From: Streptomyces sp. NRRL F-6492
GTDB taxonomy: Bacteria; Actinomycetota; Actinomycetes; Streptomycetales; Streptomycetaceae
Assembly (NCBI RefSeq): GCF_001280125.1
Contig: NZ_LGEG01000069.1
Location: 1-57,038 of the forward strand
Direction of reading: 5' to 3'
Length of the DNA stretch: 57,038 nt
Shown here: positions 8,499 through 16,721 of the stretch, in pieces
How positions within the stretch are numbered: the first letter of the stretch is position 1
How the letters are laid out: the number at the start of each line of letters is the position of its first letter
Made by a program: the position numbers and the translations under genes
Notes under the pieces: generated by a model
What the model was told of the DNA's origin: nothing
Seen by the model: only the letters and a program-made list of their open reading frames with translations
Database searches by the model: none

Positions 8499-10349
8499 GT
8501 GGGCCTGCGCGAGCTGTTCATCGACGCGTGGAGCTGGCTCAACTACAAGGAGACGATGTCCGCCCCGGACCACGGGCGGCGCGTGTTCCCCGAGCTGGCG
8601 AGGCAGTGGATCCCGGACGACGACCTGCGCCGGCTGACCGCGTACAAGATGCTCGTTGCCTACGACCAGAACCAGGCCGGACAGCTCGCCGCCGCGTACG
8701 GCGACGAAGACGGTCTCGACCGCCGAGAACTCGGCGACCCGGCGCGGCTCATCGACGCGGCGGTGGGCTACCTCCTCGGCTCGGAGCAGAAGATCGTGGT
8801 CCCGGGCGCCGAGCACGCCGAGGACGAGGACCCGGCCGAAGGCGCGCAGGCGGCGGCCGAGCTGCAGGAGCGGCTTCGGGCGTGGGCGAAGAAGGAACAG
8901 CTCCTGCTGCGCGTCCAGCAGGCGGAGCGGTGCGCGGTCCGCTGCGGCGACGCCGTGTACGCGCTGTCCTGGGCGCCCGCGAAGAACCGGGTCCTGCTGC
9001 GTACGTACGACCCGGGCTGGTACTTCCCGGAGTGGGACGAGGGCGAGCAGGACATCGCCGAGTACCCGACGCGAGTGCACTTCGCGTGGGGCCTCCCCGC
9101 CGACCCGGCCAAGGGCCTGAAAGAGCGGGTGCGACGGATCACGTACGAGCTGGGGTCGATCCGGCCGGCCACCCGTTCCGGCGCCGACCTCGGCGGGGCG
9201 CCCGTCCGGGAGACGGTCCTCGCGGAGGACGGCACACCGGTGCTGACGGCGGGCGACACCCTCGACGCCGAGACCGGGCAGATCACCCGCGTCTACCCGT
9301 GGGCCTCCGCGCCGTCGCCGTTCACGTGCTACCTGACGGACGCCGAGTGGGTGCTCGATGACCTCAAGGGCGGCCGGGACGTCTTCACCCTGCCCGAGAG
9401 CAAGGCCCGGTACCGGACAAGGTCCGACGGCCAGGTCCTCGACCGCCTGGACCTCCAGGTCGACTTCCTGCCCGTGGTCCACATCCCGAACAGCATCCCG
9501 GACGTGGGAGAGCACTGGGGCAAGAGCACACTGGCACTGGTCCTGCAGGCCCTGGACGAACTGGCCGCGACGGACACCGACTCGGCGTCGGCGTCGGCCA
9601 CCACCGGCAGCCCGGTCATCGCGCTCGCCGGCGCCCGACTGCCCATCGACCGGACCACCGGCCAGCCGCTGCCGGTGAAGGTGAAGGCGGGCTCGGTGTG
9701 GGAGCTGAACGAGTCCGGCCGGATGGACACGCTCGACACCTCACCTCAGCTGGCGGAGCTGCGCTCCCGCATCGACCACCTCCAGGACCGGATCGCGGCG
9801 AACAGTCGGCTCACCGCTGCCGGGCTCGGCCTGCTCGACCCCACCGAAGTGCCGTCCGGGTACGCGCTCCAGCTCGCGCTGAGCCCGCTGGACTCCCTCG
9901 TCGGCGCGATGCGGCTCGCGCGCGCCGACAAGTACGAGATCCTGCTGCGCATGGTGCAGCGGCTCCACCAGGCCGGACGCGTCTGGCCCGAAGGGGAGTC
10001 CTTGCCTGCGGAGCTGTCGTGGGGCCCGCCCACCCCGACCGACCGGACCGCGGTTCTCACCGACGTGGTCACCGGCGTGACCAAGGGCGTGATCAGCCTG
10101 GAAACCGGCGTACGGATGCTGCAAGACGCGGGCTACCCGATCGAGGACGCGGCCGAAGAGATCGAGCGGATCCAGAAACGGGCCTTCGAGCAGGCCGCGC
10201 GCCTCGCGGACGCCACCGGTGACAACGCGGTCGTGCGGGAGTACCTGGGACTGCCGAAGGCGGACCCCGGCGTCCCGCCGGCGCCGCTGCCTCCCGCCGG
10301 GTCGCCGCCCGTCCCGGGCACCGGCGGCAGGGACGACGACGGCGAGTAG
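8499..10349 (+). CDS. Portal protein
   Basis: 616 residues from GTG 8499 with GGAGG upstream. Length, position after terminase and the charged helical C-terminal third match SPP1 gp6/HK97-type portals of actinophages. Recognisable parts are an N-terminal WSWLNYKE segment, a central EHWGKSTLALVLQALDEL, which is typical of these portals, and a Pro/Gly-rich disordered end. It forms the dodecameric ring for DNA entry and joins the head to the connector proteins. Confidence 0.9.
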   Translation: MGLRELFIDAWSWLNYKETMSAPDHGRRVFPELARQWIPDDDLRRLTAYKMLVAYDQNQAGQLAAAYGDEDGLDRRELGDPARLIDAAVGYLLGSEQKIVVPGAEHAEDEDPAEGAQAAAELQERLRAWAKKEQLLLRVQQAERCAVRCGDAVYALSWAPAKNRVLLRTYDPGWYFPEWDEGEQDIAEYPTRVHFAWGLPADPAKGLKERVRRITYELGSIRPATRSGADLGGAPVRETVLAEDGTPVLTAGDTLDAETGQITRVYPWASAPSPFTCYLTDAEWVLDDLKGGRDVFTLPESKARYRTRSDGQVLDRLDLQVDFLPVVHIPNSIPDVGEHWGKSTLALVLQALDELAATDTDSASASATTGSPVIALAGARLPIDRTTGQPLPVKVKAGSVWELNESGRMDTLDTSPQLAELRSRIDHLQDRIAANSRLTAAGLGLLDPTEVPSGYALQLALSPLDSLVGAMRLARADKYEILLRMVQRLHQAGRVWPEGESLPAELSWGPPTPTDRTAVLTDVVTGVTKGVISLETGVRMLQDAGYPIEDAAEEIERIQKRAFEQAARLADATGDNAVVREYLGLPKADPGVPPAPLPPAGSPPVPGTGGRDDDGE

Positions 10350-10431
10350 GCCGTCAAGATCGCGAAGCGGACGGGACCTGGGTCTACACTGATCGTCGGC
10401 GCGGGGGCGCTGCTGTTGGAGGACGACCGCC

Positions 10432-11118
10432 ATGGCCCGCCCGCTGCCTGCCCCGAAGACGCCCCTCGGCCACCGGCGCGACGGACGCCCGATCCTTCCG
10501 ATCCTCGGCGCCTCGCCGGACGACCCGTCCGCGCAGCCCGGCGGCGAACCGGCACCGGCCGGTACCGGTGTGGTGGTCGACCAGGACACCCTTGCGCGGC
10601 TGCTGGCCCGGGAGAAGGACCAGGGCGGCCGGACGGCCGTGAAGAAGCTCCTCGGAGAACTCGGCTTCGAGAAGCCCGACGAGCTGACCACGTTCGTGAC
10701 GGCGCAGCGCGAAGCCCAGCAGGCACAGCTGACCGAGGTCGAACGCCGCGAGCAGGCCGCCGCCGACGCCACGAAGGCGGCCGAGGCCCGCGAGCGCGCC
10801 GCCGCCGCCCGGGAGCGGGCGGCCGTCCGCAGGGGCGCGCTGGTCGCCCTCGGCGCGAGCGGCGACAACCTCGCTGACGCCGAGCTGCTGCTGACCGTCA
10901 CGGACGACGCCGACGAGCAGACCGTGGCGGACGCGGCGGCGGCACTGGCGCAGCGCCGCCCGGAGCTGTTCGGGCAGCCGGGGCAGATCAAGCCGCCGCC
11001 GGCGCCCGGAGGTTCCCCCGCCGGTGGGCCGCCGCCGCGCGGCAACGGCCAGCCCAAGGGCGGCTCCGGCGGGCTGGAGATGGCGCGCAGGCGCGGCCAC
11101 ATCAAGGCCGCCGAGTAG
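10432..11118 (+). CDS. Capsid scaffold protein
   Basis: 228 residues, preceded by GGAGGAC. Composition and position identify it: a Pro/Gly-rich start, a long Ala/Glu/Arg coiled-coil centre (about 85-140), a short helical domain and a Gly/Pro-rich, basic C-terminus (ARRRGHIKA) that would contact capsid protein. It lies just before decoration and capsid genes, the standard order. It guides procapsid assembly and is then lost. Confidence 0.8.
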   Translation: MARPLPAPKTPLGHRRDGRPILPILGASPDDPSAQPGGEPAPAGTGVVVDQDTLARLLAREKDQGGRTAVKKLLGELGFEKPDELTTFVTAQREAQQAQLTEVERREQAAADATKAAEARERAAAARERAAVRRGALVALGASGDNLADAELLLTVTDDADEQTVADAAAALAQRRPELFGQPGQIKPPPAPGGSPAGGPPPRGNGQPKGGSGGLEMARRRGHIKAAE

Positions 11119-11237
11119 CCGTCCGCGAGACCTCCCACCGGCGGGACAAGGCCGGACCAGGGACCACGCCCTTCCCCTTCGTGGACGACGTCGCCGCCTG
11201 GTGAGCGTGTGCCCCACCCACGTTCACCAGGAGCAGG

Positions 11238-11660
11238 ATGTCCATCCAGCCGATCTCCCGGTCGAGTACGTACACCGCGAACCGTGACTGGCTCGCGTCG
11301 CTGCACGGCACCGACCAGACCGAGACGATCACGCTCGACCTGTCCAAGTTCACCGCGGGCACCCACTACGCGGCGTCCACCGACCCCGTGCAGCCCTACA
11401 GCCGGTTCCTGTCCGGCGTCCCCGTGGGCCGGATCACCGCGACCGGCCTGTACGGGCTGTGGAACAAGGCGAACACCGACGGCACGCAGCTCTTCGCCGG
11501 CGTCGTGTTCGCCGAGGCGTACTTCGCGCCCGGCCAGACCCGGGTACCGGCCGCCCTGCTGTGGCACGGCGTCGTCCACGCGGCGAAGGTCCCCGGCGGC
11601 CCGCTCAACCCGGCCGACGTGACGCTCTCGCCCACCTCCGCCCAGATCCGCTTCGTGTAA
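11238..11660 (+). CDS. Head decoration protein
   Basis: 140 residues, directly before the capsid gene. It has the size and beta-rich character of lambda gpD-type decoration proteins: a polar start, a SRFLSGVPVGRIT strand (about 55-67) and alternating hydrophobic strands. Start ATG with AGGAG upstream. It would trimerise on the expanded capsid and stabilise it under DNA pressure. Function is inferred mainly from position and size. Confidence 0.75.
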   Translation: MSIQPISRSSTYTANRDWLASLHGTDQTETITLDLSKFTAGTHYAASTDPVQPYSRFLSGVPVGRITATGLYGLWNKANTDGTQLFAGVVFAEAYFAPGQTRVPAALLWHGVVHAAKVPGGPLNPADVTLSPTSAQIRFV

Positions 11661-11672
11661 GGAGGCACCCCC

Positions 11673-12722
11673 ATGACGATCCAGGACCTCCTGAAGGACG
11701 TGTCGGTCAAGGACCTGACCACCTTCGCGCGAGCGATCCCGACCCCCGAGGACTTCCTGCTCCAGCGGGTCGTGTTCCCCTCGCTCACGGTCAACGAGGT
11801 GAAGTGGCGCATCCGGGACAACGGCCGGTACGTGAATACGGCGAAGTACCGGGCGTACGACACCAGCGTGCCGATCGCGTCCCGTGAGGCGTGGTCGAAC
11901 GTCCGCGAAGGCGCGCTCATCGAGATGGGCCAGAAGCTCGTCGTCGGCGAGCAGGAGCAGCTTCTCCTCGACGCTGAGCGCGGCGCCGACCAGGACCGGC
12001 TGATCGAGCTGCTGTACGACGACGTCGAGCGGCACGTCGAGTCCGTGTACTCCCGGCTGGAGCTCGCCGCCGGCGATGTCCTGCTAGACGGCAAGCTGTC
12101 CATCGATGAGAACCGGCTGATCACCGAGGCCGACTACGGGATGCCGGCGGGGAACCGGGTCACGGCGGCCGTGCCGTGGACGGACTCCCAGAACTCGGAC
12201 CCGATCGCGGACGAGCTGGGCTGGCTGCAGTACCTGGACGACCTCGGCGTGCCCGAGCCCGAGTTCGTCCTGACGTCGAAGAAGGCGTACGCGCCGCTGG
12301 CGAACAACCAGGCGTACCGCGCGGCGTTCTACCAGTCGGTGTCGCCGTCGACCACGCCGACGGCGACCCTGAACCCGGCGCAGGTGCAGTCGGTGCGCGC
12401 GACGTACGGCCTGCCGCCGGTCAGGTTCTACAAGGCGCAGGTCCGCGTCGACGGAGTGGCGCGGAAGGTGCTCCCGGAGAGCGCGTGGATCTACGTGCCA
12501 CCGCAGCGGGAGCGGTGGGCGCAGATCCAGTGGGGCCGGACCTGGGACTCGCTGAACCTCACGAGGGGCACCAACCCCGCGATCTTGCGCGAGGACGCCC
12601 CCGGCCTGATCGTCACCAGGGGCGTCCAGACCGACCCGGGCCAGATCTGGACGAAGGTCGCCGCCGCCGCGATGCCCGTCATGCACACCCCCGACGGCCA
12701 CCTCGTTGCGAGCGTGATCTGA
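11673..12722 (+). CDS. Major capsid protein (lambda gpE-type)
   Basis: 349 residues with a strong AAGGAGG upstream. It fits the Phage_cap_E family by length and overall pattern: an N-terminal helical arm, IPTPEDFLLQRVVFPS near residue 30, a long central helix ending in YSRLELAAGDVLLDGK (about 128-143), and a conserved end where the bound product is RTWDSLNLTRGTNPA. It forms the HK97-fold shell. It is not the N-arm-processed type; no prohead protease is seen nearby. Confidence 0.9.
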   Translation: MTIQDLLKDVSVKDLTTFARAIPTPEDFLLQRVVFPSLTVNEVKWRIRDNGRYVNTAKYRAYDTSVPIASREAWSNVREGALIEMGQKLVVGEQEQLLLDAERGADQDRLIELLYDDVERHVESVYSRLELAAGDVLLDGKLSIDENRLITEADYGMPAGNRVTAAVPWTDSQNSDPIADELGWLQYLDDLGVPEPEFVLTSKKAYAPLANNQAYRAAFYQSVSPSTTPTATLNPAQVQSVRATYGLPPVRFYKAQVRVDGVARKVLPESAWIYVPPQRERWAQIQWGRTWDSLNLTRGTNPAILREDAPGLIVTRGVQTDPGQIWTKVAAAAMPVMHTPDGHLVASVI

Positions 12723-12723
12723 C

Positions 12724-13026
12724 ATGGGGCGACTGGCGAGCACGGTGCACGTGTACGACCCGGAGCGGCGGGAGCGGGTGATCCTCCTACCGGGTGACGA
12801 GCCGAGTCCGGCGGTGGCGCGGCTGATCACGGCGCCGGCGGCGTGGGAGGACGGGGTGCTCCCGGAGATCCCGGACGACGAGCCGGGGTCCGAGCCGGAC
12901 CCGGAGGCCGAGACCGAGCCGGAGCCGGCGGACGGGCCGGAGCCGGAGGCCGAGGCCGAGCCGGAGCCTGTGGCGGCGGAGAAGCCGCCGGCCCCGCGCC
13001 GGACCGGCCGCAAGGCCCAGGCGTAA
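12724..13026 (+). CDS. Small acidic head-region protein
   Basis: 100 residues, starting 1 base after the capsid stop. The first 50 residues are a compact domain (VHVYDPERRERVILLPGDEPS). The rest is a Glu/Pro repeat tail ending in a basic ARRTGRKAQA-type end. The pattern and site fit small proteins found after capsid genes in actinophages, whose function is unknown. It is followed by a terminator. Confidence 0.6.
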   Translation: MGRLASTVHVYDPERRERVILLPGDEPSPAVARLITAPAAWEDGVLPEIPDDEPGSEPDPEAETEPEPADGPEPEAEAEPEPVAAEKPPAPRRTGRKAQA

Positions 13027-13032
13027 CGAGCA

Positions 13033-13065
13033 GGGCGCGGCGCCCACGAGGGGAGGCGCCGCGCC
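13033..13065 (+). terminator. Terminator after capsid operon
   Basis: A 12-base GC-rich stem (GGGCGCGGCGCC paired with GGCGCCGCGCCC), loop about 9 bases, followed by TTC. It probably reduces, not abolishes, read-through into connector genes, giving excess capsid protein. Confidence 0.75.
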
Positions 13066-13089
13066 CTTCACCATGCAGGGAGGAGACCG

Positions 13090-13419
13090 GTGGACGAGGC
13101 GGTACGAACGTGGCTGCTCGCGCAGCTCGGGCCCGGGACGGACGCGGCAGACCTGGAGGTCCGCTACACCCGTCTCAGGACGGCGCGCGCCGTGGCCCTG
13201 GAGGTGCTGGCGGAGCGGCGAGCCGGACTGCTCGCCGAGCCGCTGCGCCTCACCGTCGACGGCGTGATGACGGTCGACAACTCCGGCAACCTCACGGGGC
13301 TTGAGCGGCAGATCACCGCGGTGAGCGGTGCCGTGGCGCCGGACGAGACCACGACCGGCGACGAGGGGCTGCCGGTCGTGGTCGTCGCGGCGCTGCGCCC
13401 GGCCCGGCGCCGCTGGTAG
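13090..13419 (+). CDS. Hypothetical head/connector protein, 109 aa
   Basis: GTG start preceded by GGGAGGAGACC, a very strong binding site. The protein has a helical N-terminus, a Val-rich centre and a basic ARRRW end. No family is recognised. Its place between capsid and minor capsid genes suggests a connector or small structural part. Confidence 0.55.
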   Translation: MDEAVRTWLLAQLGPGTDAADLEVRYTRLRTARAVALEVLAERRAGLLAEPLRLTVDGVMTVDNSGNLTGLERQITAVSGAVAPDETTTGDEGLPVVVVAALRPARRRW

Positions 13420-13428
13420 GGGAGCGCG

Positions 13429-14235
13429 ATGACCTACGAGTGGCCGCCGCTGACCCCGGGCGACCCGGACGAGGTGGCCCGCCGCGTCGCCGCCGTTCTG
13501 CAGGACGCCTGGCAGCGGCTCGCCGACGCACAGGAGAAGGTGCTGCTCTCGATCACGGCCCGCTGGCGGCTGCCGTACGTCCTGGAGACCCTGGAGGAGT
13601 TCAAGGAGTCGATCGCCGACTTCGCGGCCCGGGTGGAGGAGGAGGCGCGCGCGTTCGTGCAGCGGCAGCTCCCGCACCTGTACGAGCAGGGCGCGCGGGC
13701 CGCCGCCGTGGACTTGGGCCGGCCGTTCGGGTGGACGGCGATGCACACCGAGGCGCTGCAGTCGCTCGCCGCCGACAGCTACGGCGACTTCCTGCGCCGC
13801 TCCCAGGAGGCGGAGCGGATGGCCAGCCAGTGGTACCGGACGGCGCGCGCCGTGGCCCGGCGCGAGGTTCCCCTGCTGGCGGCCGGGAACCGTACCGCGG
13901 TGCAGAGCGCGCGGGAGCTCGCGAAGCGGCTGGAGGGCCAGGGGCTGGACCACGTCGTCTACCGCAACGGAGCGCGGGTGCCGGTGCGGGCGTGGGCGGA
14001 GGCGGCGACGCTGGCGAAGTCAGCGGTGGCGTACAACGCGGGCACGTTGAACCGGGCGCGCGAGGCCGGCGTGAGCCACGTCGAGGTTTTCGACAGCGTC
14101 GGGTGCGGGTGGACGCGGCACAACGACCCGGATTTGGCGGCCGGTTCGGTGAGGACCGTGGAGGAGGCCGCGCAGTGGCCGATCTCCCACCCGAGGTGTC
14201 GTCGTGGGTTCGGGCCCCGCCCCGATGTGGCCTAG
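13429..14235 (+). CDS. Phage minor capsid protein (MuF/minor capsid protein 2-like)
   Basis: 268 residues. A long helical region (about 30-170) is followed by a C-terminal domain resembling the MuF/SPP1 gp7 head morphogenesis family: VAYNAGTLNRAREAGVSHVEVF (near 200-221), then CGWTRHNDPD and the ending PISHPRCRRGFGP, with the His/Cys residues typical of these domains. Such proteins enter the head or aid assembly. It is the last forward gene before the reverse-strand cargo block; only 16 bases separate the two convergent stops and no terminator is visible there. Confidence 0.75.
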   Translation: MTYEWPPLTPGDPDEVARRVAAVLQDAWQRLADAQEKVLLSITARWRLPYVLETLEEFKESIADFAARVEEEARAFVQRQLPHLYEQGARAAAVDLGRPFGWTAMHTEALQSLAADSYGDFLRRSQEAERMASQWYRTARAVARREVPLLAAGNRTAVQSARELAKRLEGQGLDHVVYRNGARVPVRAWAEAATLAKSAVAYNAGTLNRAREAGVSHVEVFDSVGCGWTRHNDPDLAAGSVRTVEEAAQWPISHPRCRRGFGPRPDVA

Positions 14236-14251
14236 AAATATGAGCAAGTGG

Positions 14252-15394
14252 TTACAAAACGGCCTTCCACGGGCCGCGAGTAAGGGTGGTCTCGCCGTCC
14301 GGGGTGATGGTGACCCGGGCGCCGTATACGGGCAGCTCGCCCATCCAGGCGAGGCGGTCGAGGATGTCCTCCAGGGGGTCCCACAGGCGGCGGGGGCCGC
14401 CCTGATGCACGGTGGGGACCTCCCGGGGAGCGGTGGCATGGGCGCGAGCCCACGACCCGTCGGGGTGGGTCATCCAGACGGTGTGGCTCCGGTCCGGGTG
14501 CCACCGGTGGCGGTGCTCGATGCCAGGGGTGTGGAGCTGGAGCATGGAGCGGATGTTCCACGTTTCCGGTACGAACACGAGGAAGTGGCGGCTGGTGGTC
14601 ACCTTGCCGTCGCCGTTCTCCGCCTCGTCCCAGACGGAGGCCGGGACGGTCTCCTCGTAGTCGTCGCCCTGGCGGGGCGCCATGAAGGAGGCCGGCTCGT
14701 AGGAGGTCCGGCCCCGGGCGCCGCCGTCGGGGGTCTTGTCGGCGTAGAGGATCAGGCCGGTGCCGGTGATCGTGGTGACCAGCCGGCCGCCGGGGCGCAG
14801 CGCCTTGAGCCAGGCGGCCGGGATGGTCGGGACGGACACGGTGGACACGATCCGGTCGTACTTGCCGGGCAGCGGCCCCTGGGTGAGGTCGCAGACCGCG
14901 GTCTGCGGGTGGAGCCCGATGGAGGCGAGTCGATCGGTGGCGGCGGCGACGAGGTAGGGGTCGACGTCGACGCTCGTCACCCAGTCCGGGCCGAGGCGCC
15001 AGCAGGCCAGGGCGGTGCCGTAGCCGGTCCCGGTCGTCACCAGCGTGCGGCATCTGTCGGTGAGCTCCGCGTGCCGGTACATCCCGACGACCAGCCCCGG
15101 CTCCGTCGAGGACGACGTCGACATCCCGGACGTGACGACGGTGCCGGGTTCGGCGTCGTCGGCGTGCAGAGCCCCGACCCGCGTCACCAGCGTGGTGTCG
15201 CGGTACGCGGCGGCGAGCCACGCCTCGGGGTCGGCCGCGCCGTCGCGAACCACCCGGCCGCCGGCCGCCTGGTCTCGCTCGTACCACCGGGGCACGAACA
15301 CGTGCCGGGGAGTGGCGGCGACGGCGGCCCCCCAGCGGGACCCCGGCCGGGTAACCTCGTCGGCCAGTTGTCTCGCACGCTCCCGCCAGTCCAT
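14252..15394 (-). CDS. PCMT-type methyltransferase, resembling peptide-maturase (TgmC/FxLD-system) methyltransferases
   Basis: 380 residues. The N-terminal half is a protein-L-isoaspartate methyltransferase-like domain: the TPRHVFVPRWY entry (28-38), VTSGMSTSSSTEPG (88-100) and SAM motif I VTTGTGYGTAL (119-129) with an acidic end of the next strand (VTSVDVDP). The C-terminal 160 residues have no PCMT counterpart; the same length and layout occur in methyltransferases that accompany ATP-grasp or lanthipeptide maturation and act on Asp of RiPP precursors. No ATP-grasp ligase is present. It is last in the phosphonate operon, 36 bases after the radical SAM gene. Substrate could be a peptide or a phosphonate; unresolved. 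Confidence 0.75.
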   Translation of the reverse strand: MDWRERARQLADEVTRPGSRWGAAVAATPRHVFVPRWYERDQAAGGRVVRDGAADPEAWLAAAYRDTTLVTRVGALHADDAEPGTVVTSGMSTSSSTEPGLVVGMYRHAELTDRCRTLVTTGTGYGTALACWRLGPDWVTSVDVDPYLVAAATDRLASIGLHPQTAVCDLTQGPLPGKYDRIVSTVSVPTIPAAWLKALRPGGRLVTTITGTGLILYADKTPDGGARGRTSYEPASFMAPRQGDDYEETVPASVWDEAENGDGKVTTSRHFLVFVPETWNIRSMLQLHTPGIEHRHRWHPDRSHTVWMTHPDGSWARAHATAPREVPTVHQGGPRRLWDPLEDILDRLAWMGELPVYGARVTITPDGETTLTRGPWKAVL

Positions 15395-15430
15395 GCCTGC
15401 CCTCTTCCTCTCTTCCCGTGCCCTGCTCGA

Positions 15431-16291
15431 TCAGTTGTCCATCGGTCCGCAGGTACCGCCGCCGGACGAGCTGTCGTCCGAGGGCCCGCAGTCCGGCCCG
15501 CACGGATCCGCCGACGTCCGGGCCGGGACGCTCGCGCGCGCCTGCGCCCACTCGGAGCTGGACAGGACCGACGCGAGCGGCGTCTCCCGGACGTTGCCCA
15601 CGGCCAGGAAACGGCCGATCTCGCAGACGGACACCCGCCCGTCCGGCAGGATGGCGGCCTTGCCGTCGCCACACCGTCCGCACAGCGACGACGGGGACGG
15701 CAGGAGGCCGCCGGCGGCGCGTCCGACCGCACGGACCTTGTCGACGGAGACGGTGACTCCGAGCGCCTCCATCTCGATACGGGCCTCCTCCGCCCGCTGA
15801 CCGTTCCCGTGGTCGATGATGGCGACCTTCACGTCCACACCTCGGCGGACGGCCTTGACGATGGAGGCGCGCGTCTTCGCATGGGACCCGGGCCGGCCGG
15901 TGATCGCGTCGTGCTGATCGGCGTCGTCGCTGTAGTACGAGGTCGCGACGCTGACCCGCGGGTCCTCGAAGAGGGACCAGTGCTTGGCGCGGACGCGGTA
16001 CAGGTTGGAGTAGACCCGCACCGCCAGGCCGGCCCGCAGCGCGTAGCCGACGATGTCGGCGAAGTCGAGGTGGAGGGTCGGTTCCCCGCCGATGATCTGC
16101 ACGGTCTTCGTCCCGAGGGCGGGGAGACCGTCGATGACCCGGTACCAGTCAGCGGTGGTCATCGAGCCGTGGCCGCCGGTCGGGCCGGCGTCGGCGTAGC
16201 ACTGCCCGGGGCAGGTGAGCTGGCAGCTGGAGGTGATCTCCAACGAGACGAAGCCGAGCGGGGTGGTGGGGCGGGTGTCCAGCACGGTCAT
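15431..16291 (-). CDS. Radical SAM protein with CX3CX3C cluster motif
   Basis: 286 residues from ATG 16291, overlapping the cupin stop (ATGA). The Fe-S cluster cysteines are C23, C27 and C31 in SCQLTCPGQCYAD, so the motif is CX3CX3C, not the usual CX3CX2C; the DNA supports this reading. IIGGEPTLH follows at 66-74 (the GGEP SAM site). The C-terminal region has paired Cys (CGRCGDG, then VSVCEIGRF and a Cys/Gly/Ser-rich end), recalling SPASM-type auxiliary cluster domains in peptide-modifying enzymes. No cobalamin domain is seen, so it is not a Fom3-like methylase. Likely substrate: the phosphonate product or a peptide. Confidence 0.85.
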   Translation of the reverse strand: MTVLDTRPTTPLGFVSLEITSSCQLTCPGQCYADAGPTGGHGSMTTADWYRVIDGLPALGTKTVQIIGGEPTLHLDFADIVGYALRAGLAVRVYSNLYRVRAKHWSLFEDPRVSVATSYYSDDADQHDAITGRPGSHAKTRASIVKAVRRGVDVKVAIIDHGNGQRAEEARIEMEALGVTVSVDKVRAVGRAAGGLLPSPSSLCGRCGDGKAAILPDGRVSVCEIGRFLAVGNVRETPLASVLSSSEWAQARASVPARTSADPCGPDCGPSDDSSSGGGTCGPMDN

Positions 16292-16716
16292 GGGGTGCTC
16301 CTGTCTGGGGCCTTGTAGCCGGGGATGGAGGGCCACCGCACGGTCATGACGACCGACTCTTCCTCTGCCGTCCACGAATGGTCGACACCGCGCCCCCAGA
16401 CGACGTAGTCGCCCGGTTCTTCGAGCAGGGTGTCGCCGCCGTCTTCCTCGTGGAACTGGACTCGGAACTTCCCGCTGACGAGGACCAGGAGGCATTCGCG
16501 TTCCTCGCCGGTGACCCAGATGCTGCGCTGGTCACCGCGTGGGTGGACACCCCACTTGACCTCGACATCCGTACTGTGCCGGACATCGTCAGAGGGCTTG
16601 AACCAGCCGAGAAGCCAGCCCTGGTCATCGAGTGCGTCCTTGCCCGCATTGCCCTTGTACACACGGTCGTTCACGGTCTGGAAGCTAGCAGAGCGGTGGT
16701 GGTGCTCGGGGTACAT
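16288..16716 (-). CDS. Small cupin-fold protein
   Basis: 142 residues from ATG 16716, only 5 bases after the dehydrogenase stop. The C-terminal 90 residues form a single cupin barrel: WGVHPRGDQRS (55-65), ECLLVLVSGKFRVQF (74-88) and GDYVVWGRGVDHSW (102-115). His58 and His113 are the obvious metal-ligand candidates, but the classical HxH is reduced to one His, so catalysis is uncertain. Phosphonate pathways often use cupin iron oxygenases (HppE, HEPD); this protein is much smaller and only distantly similar in fold. It could be an oxygenase, isomerase or binding protein. Confidence 0.8.
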   Translation of the reverse strand: MYPEHHHRSASFQTVNDRVYKGNAGKDALDDQGWLLGWFKPSDDVRHSTDVEVKWGVHPRGDQRSIWVTGEERECLLVLVSGKFRVQFHEEDGGDTLLEEPGDYVVWGRGVDHSWTAEEESVVMTVRWPSIPGYKAPDRSTP

Positions 16717-16721
16717 CGGGT

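Noticed and set aside
15431..16291. Radical SAM as a Fom3-like cobalamin methylase
   Set aside because: No cobalamin-binding domain is present.
16288..16716. Cupin as an HppE or HEPD type phosphonate oxygenase
   Set aside because: It is much shorter, lacks the HTH domain of HppE, and only one His of the first metal motif remains.
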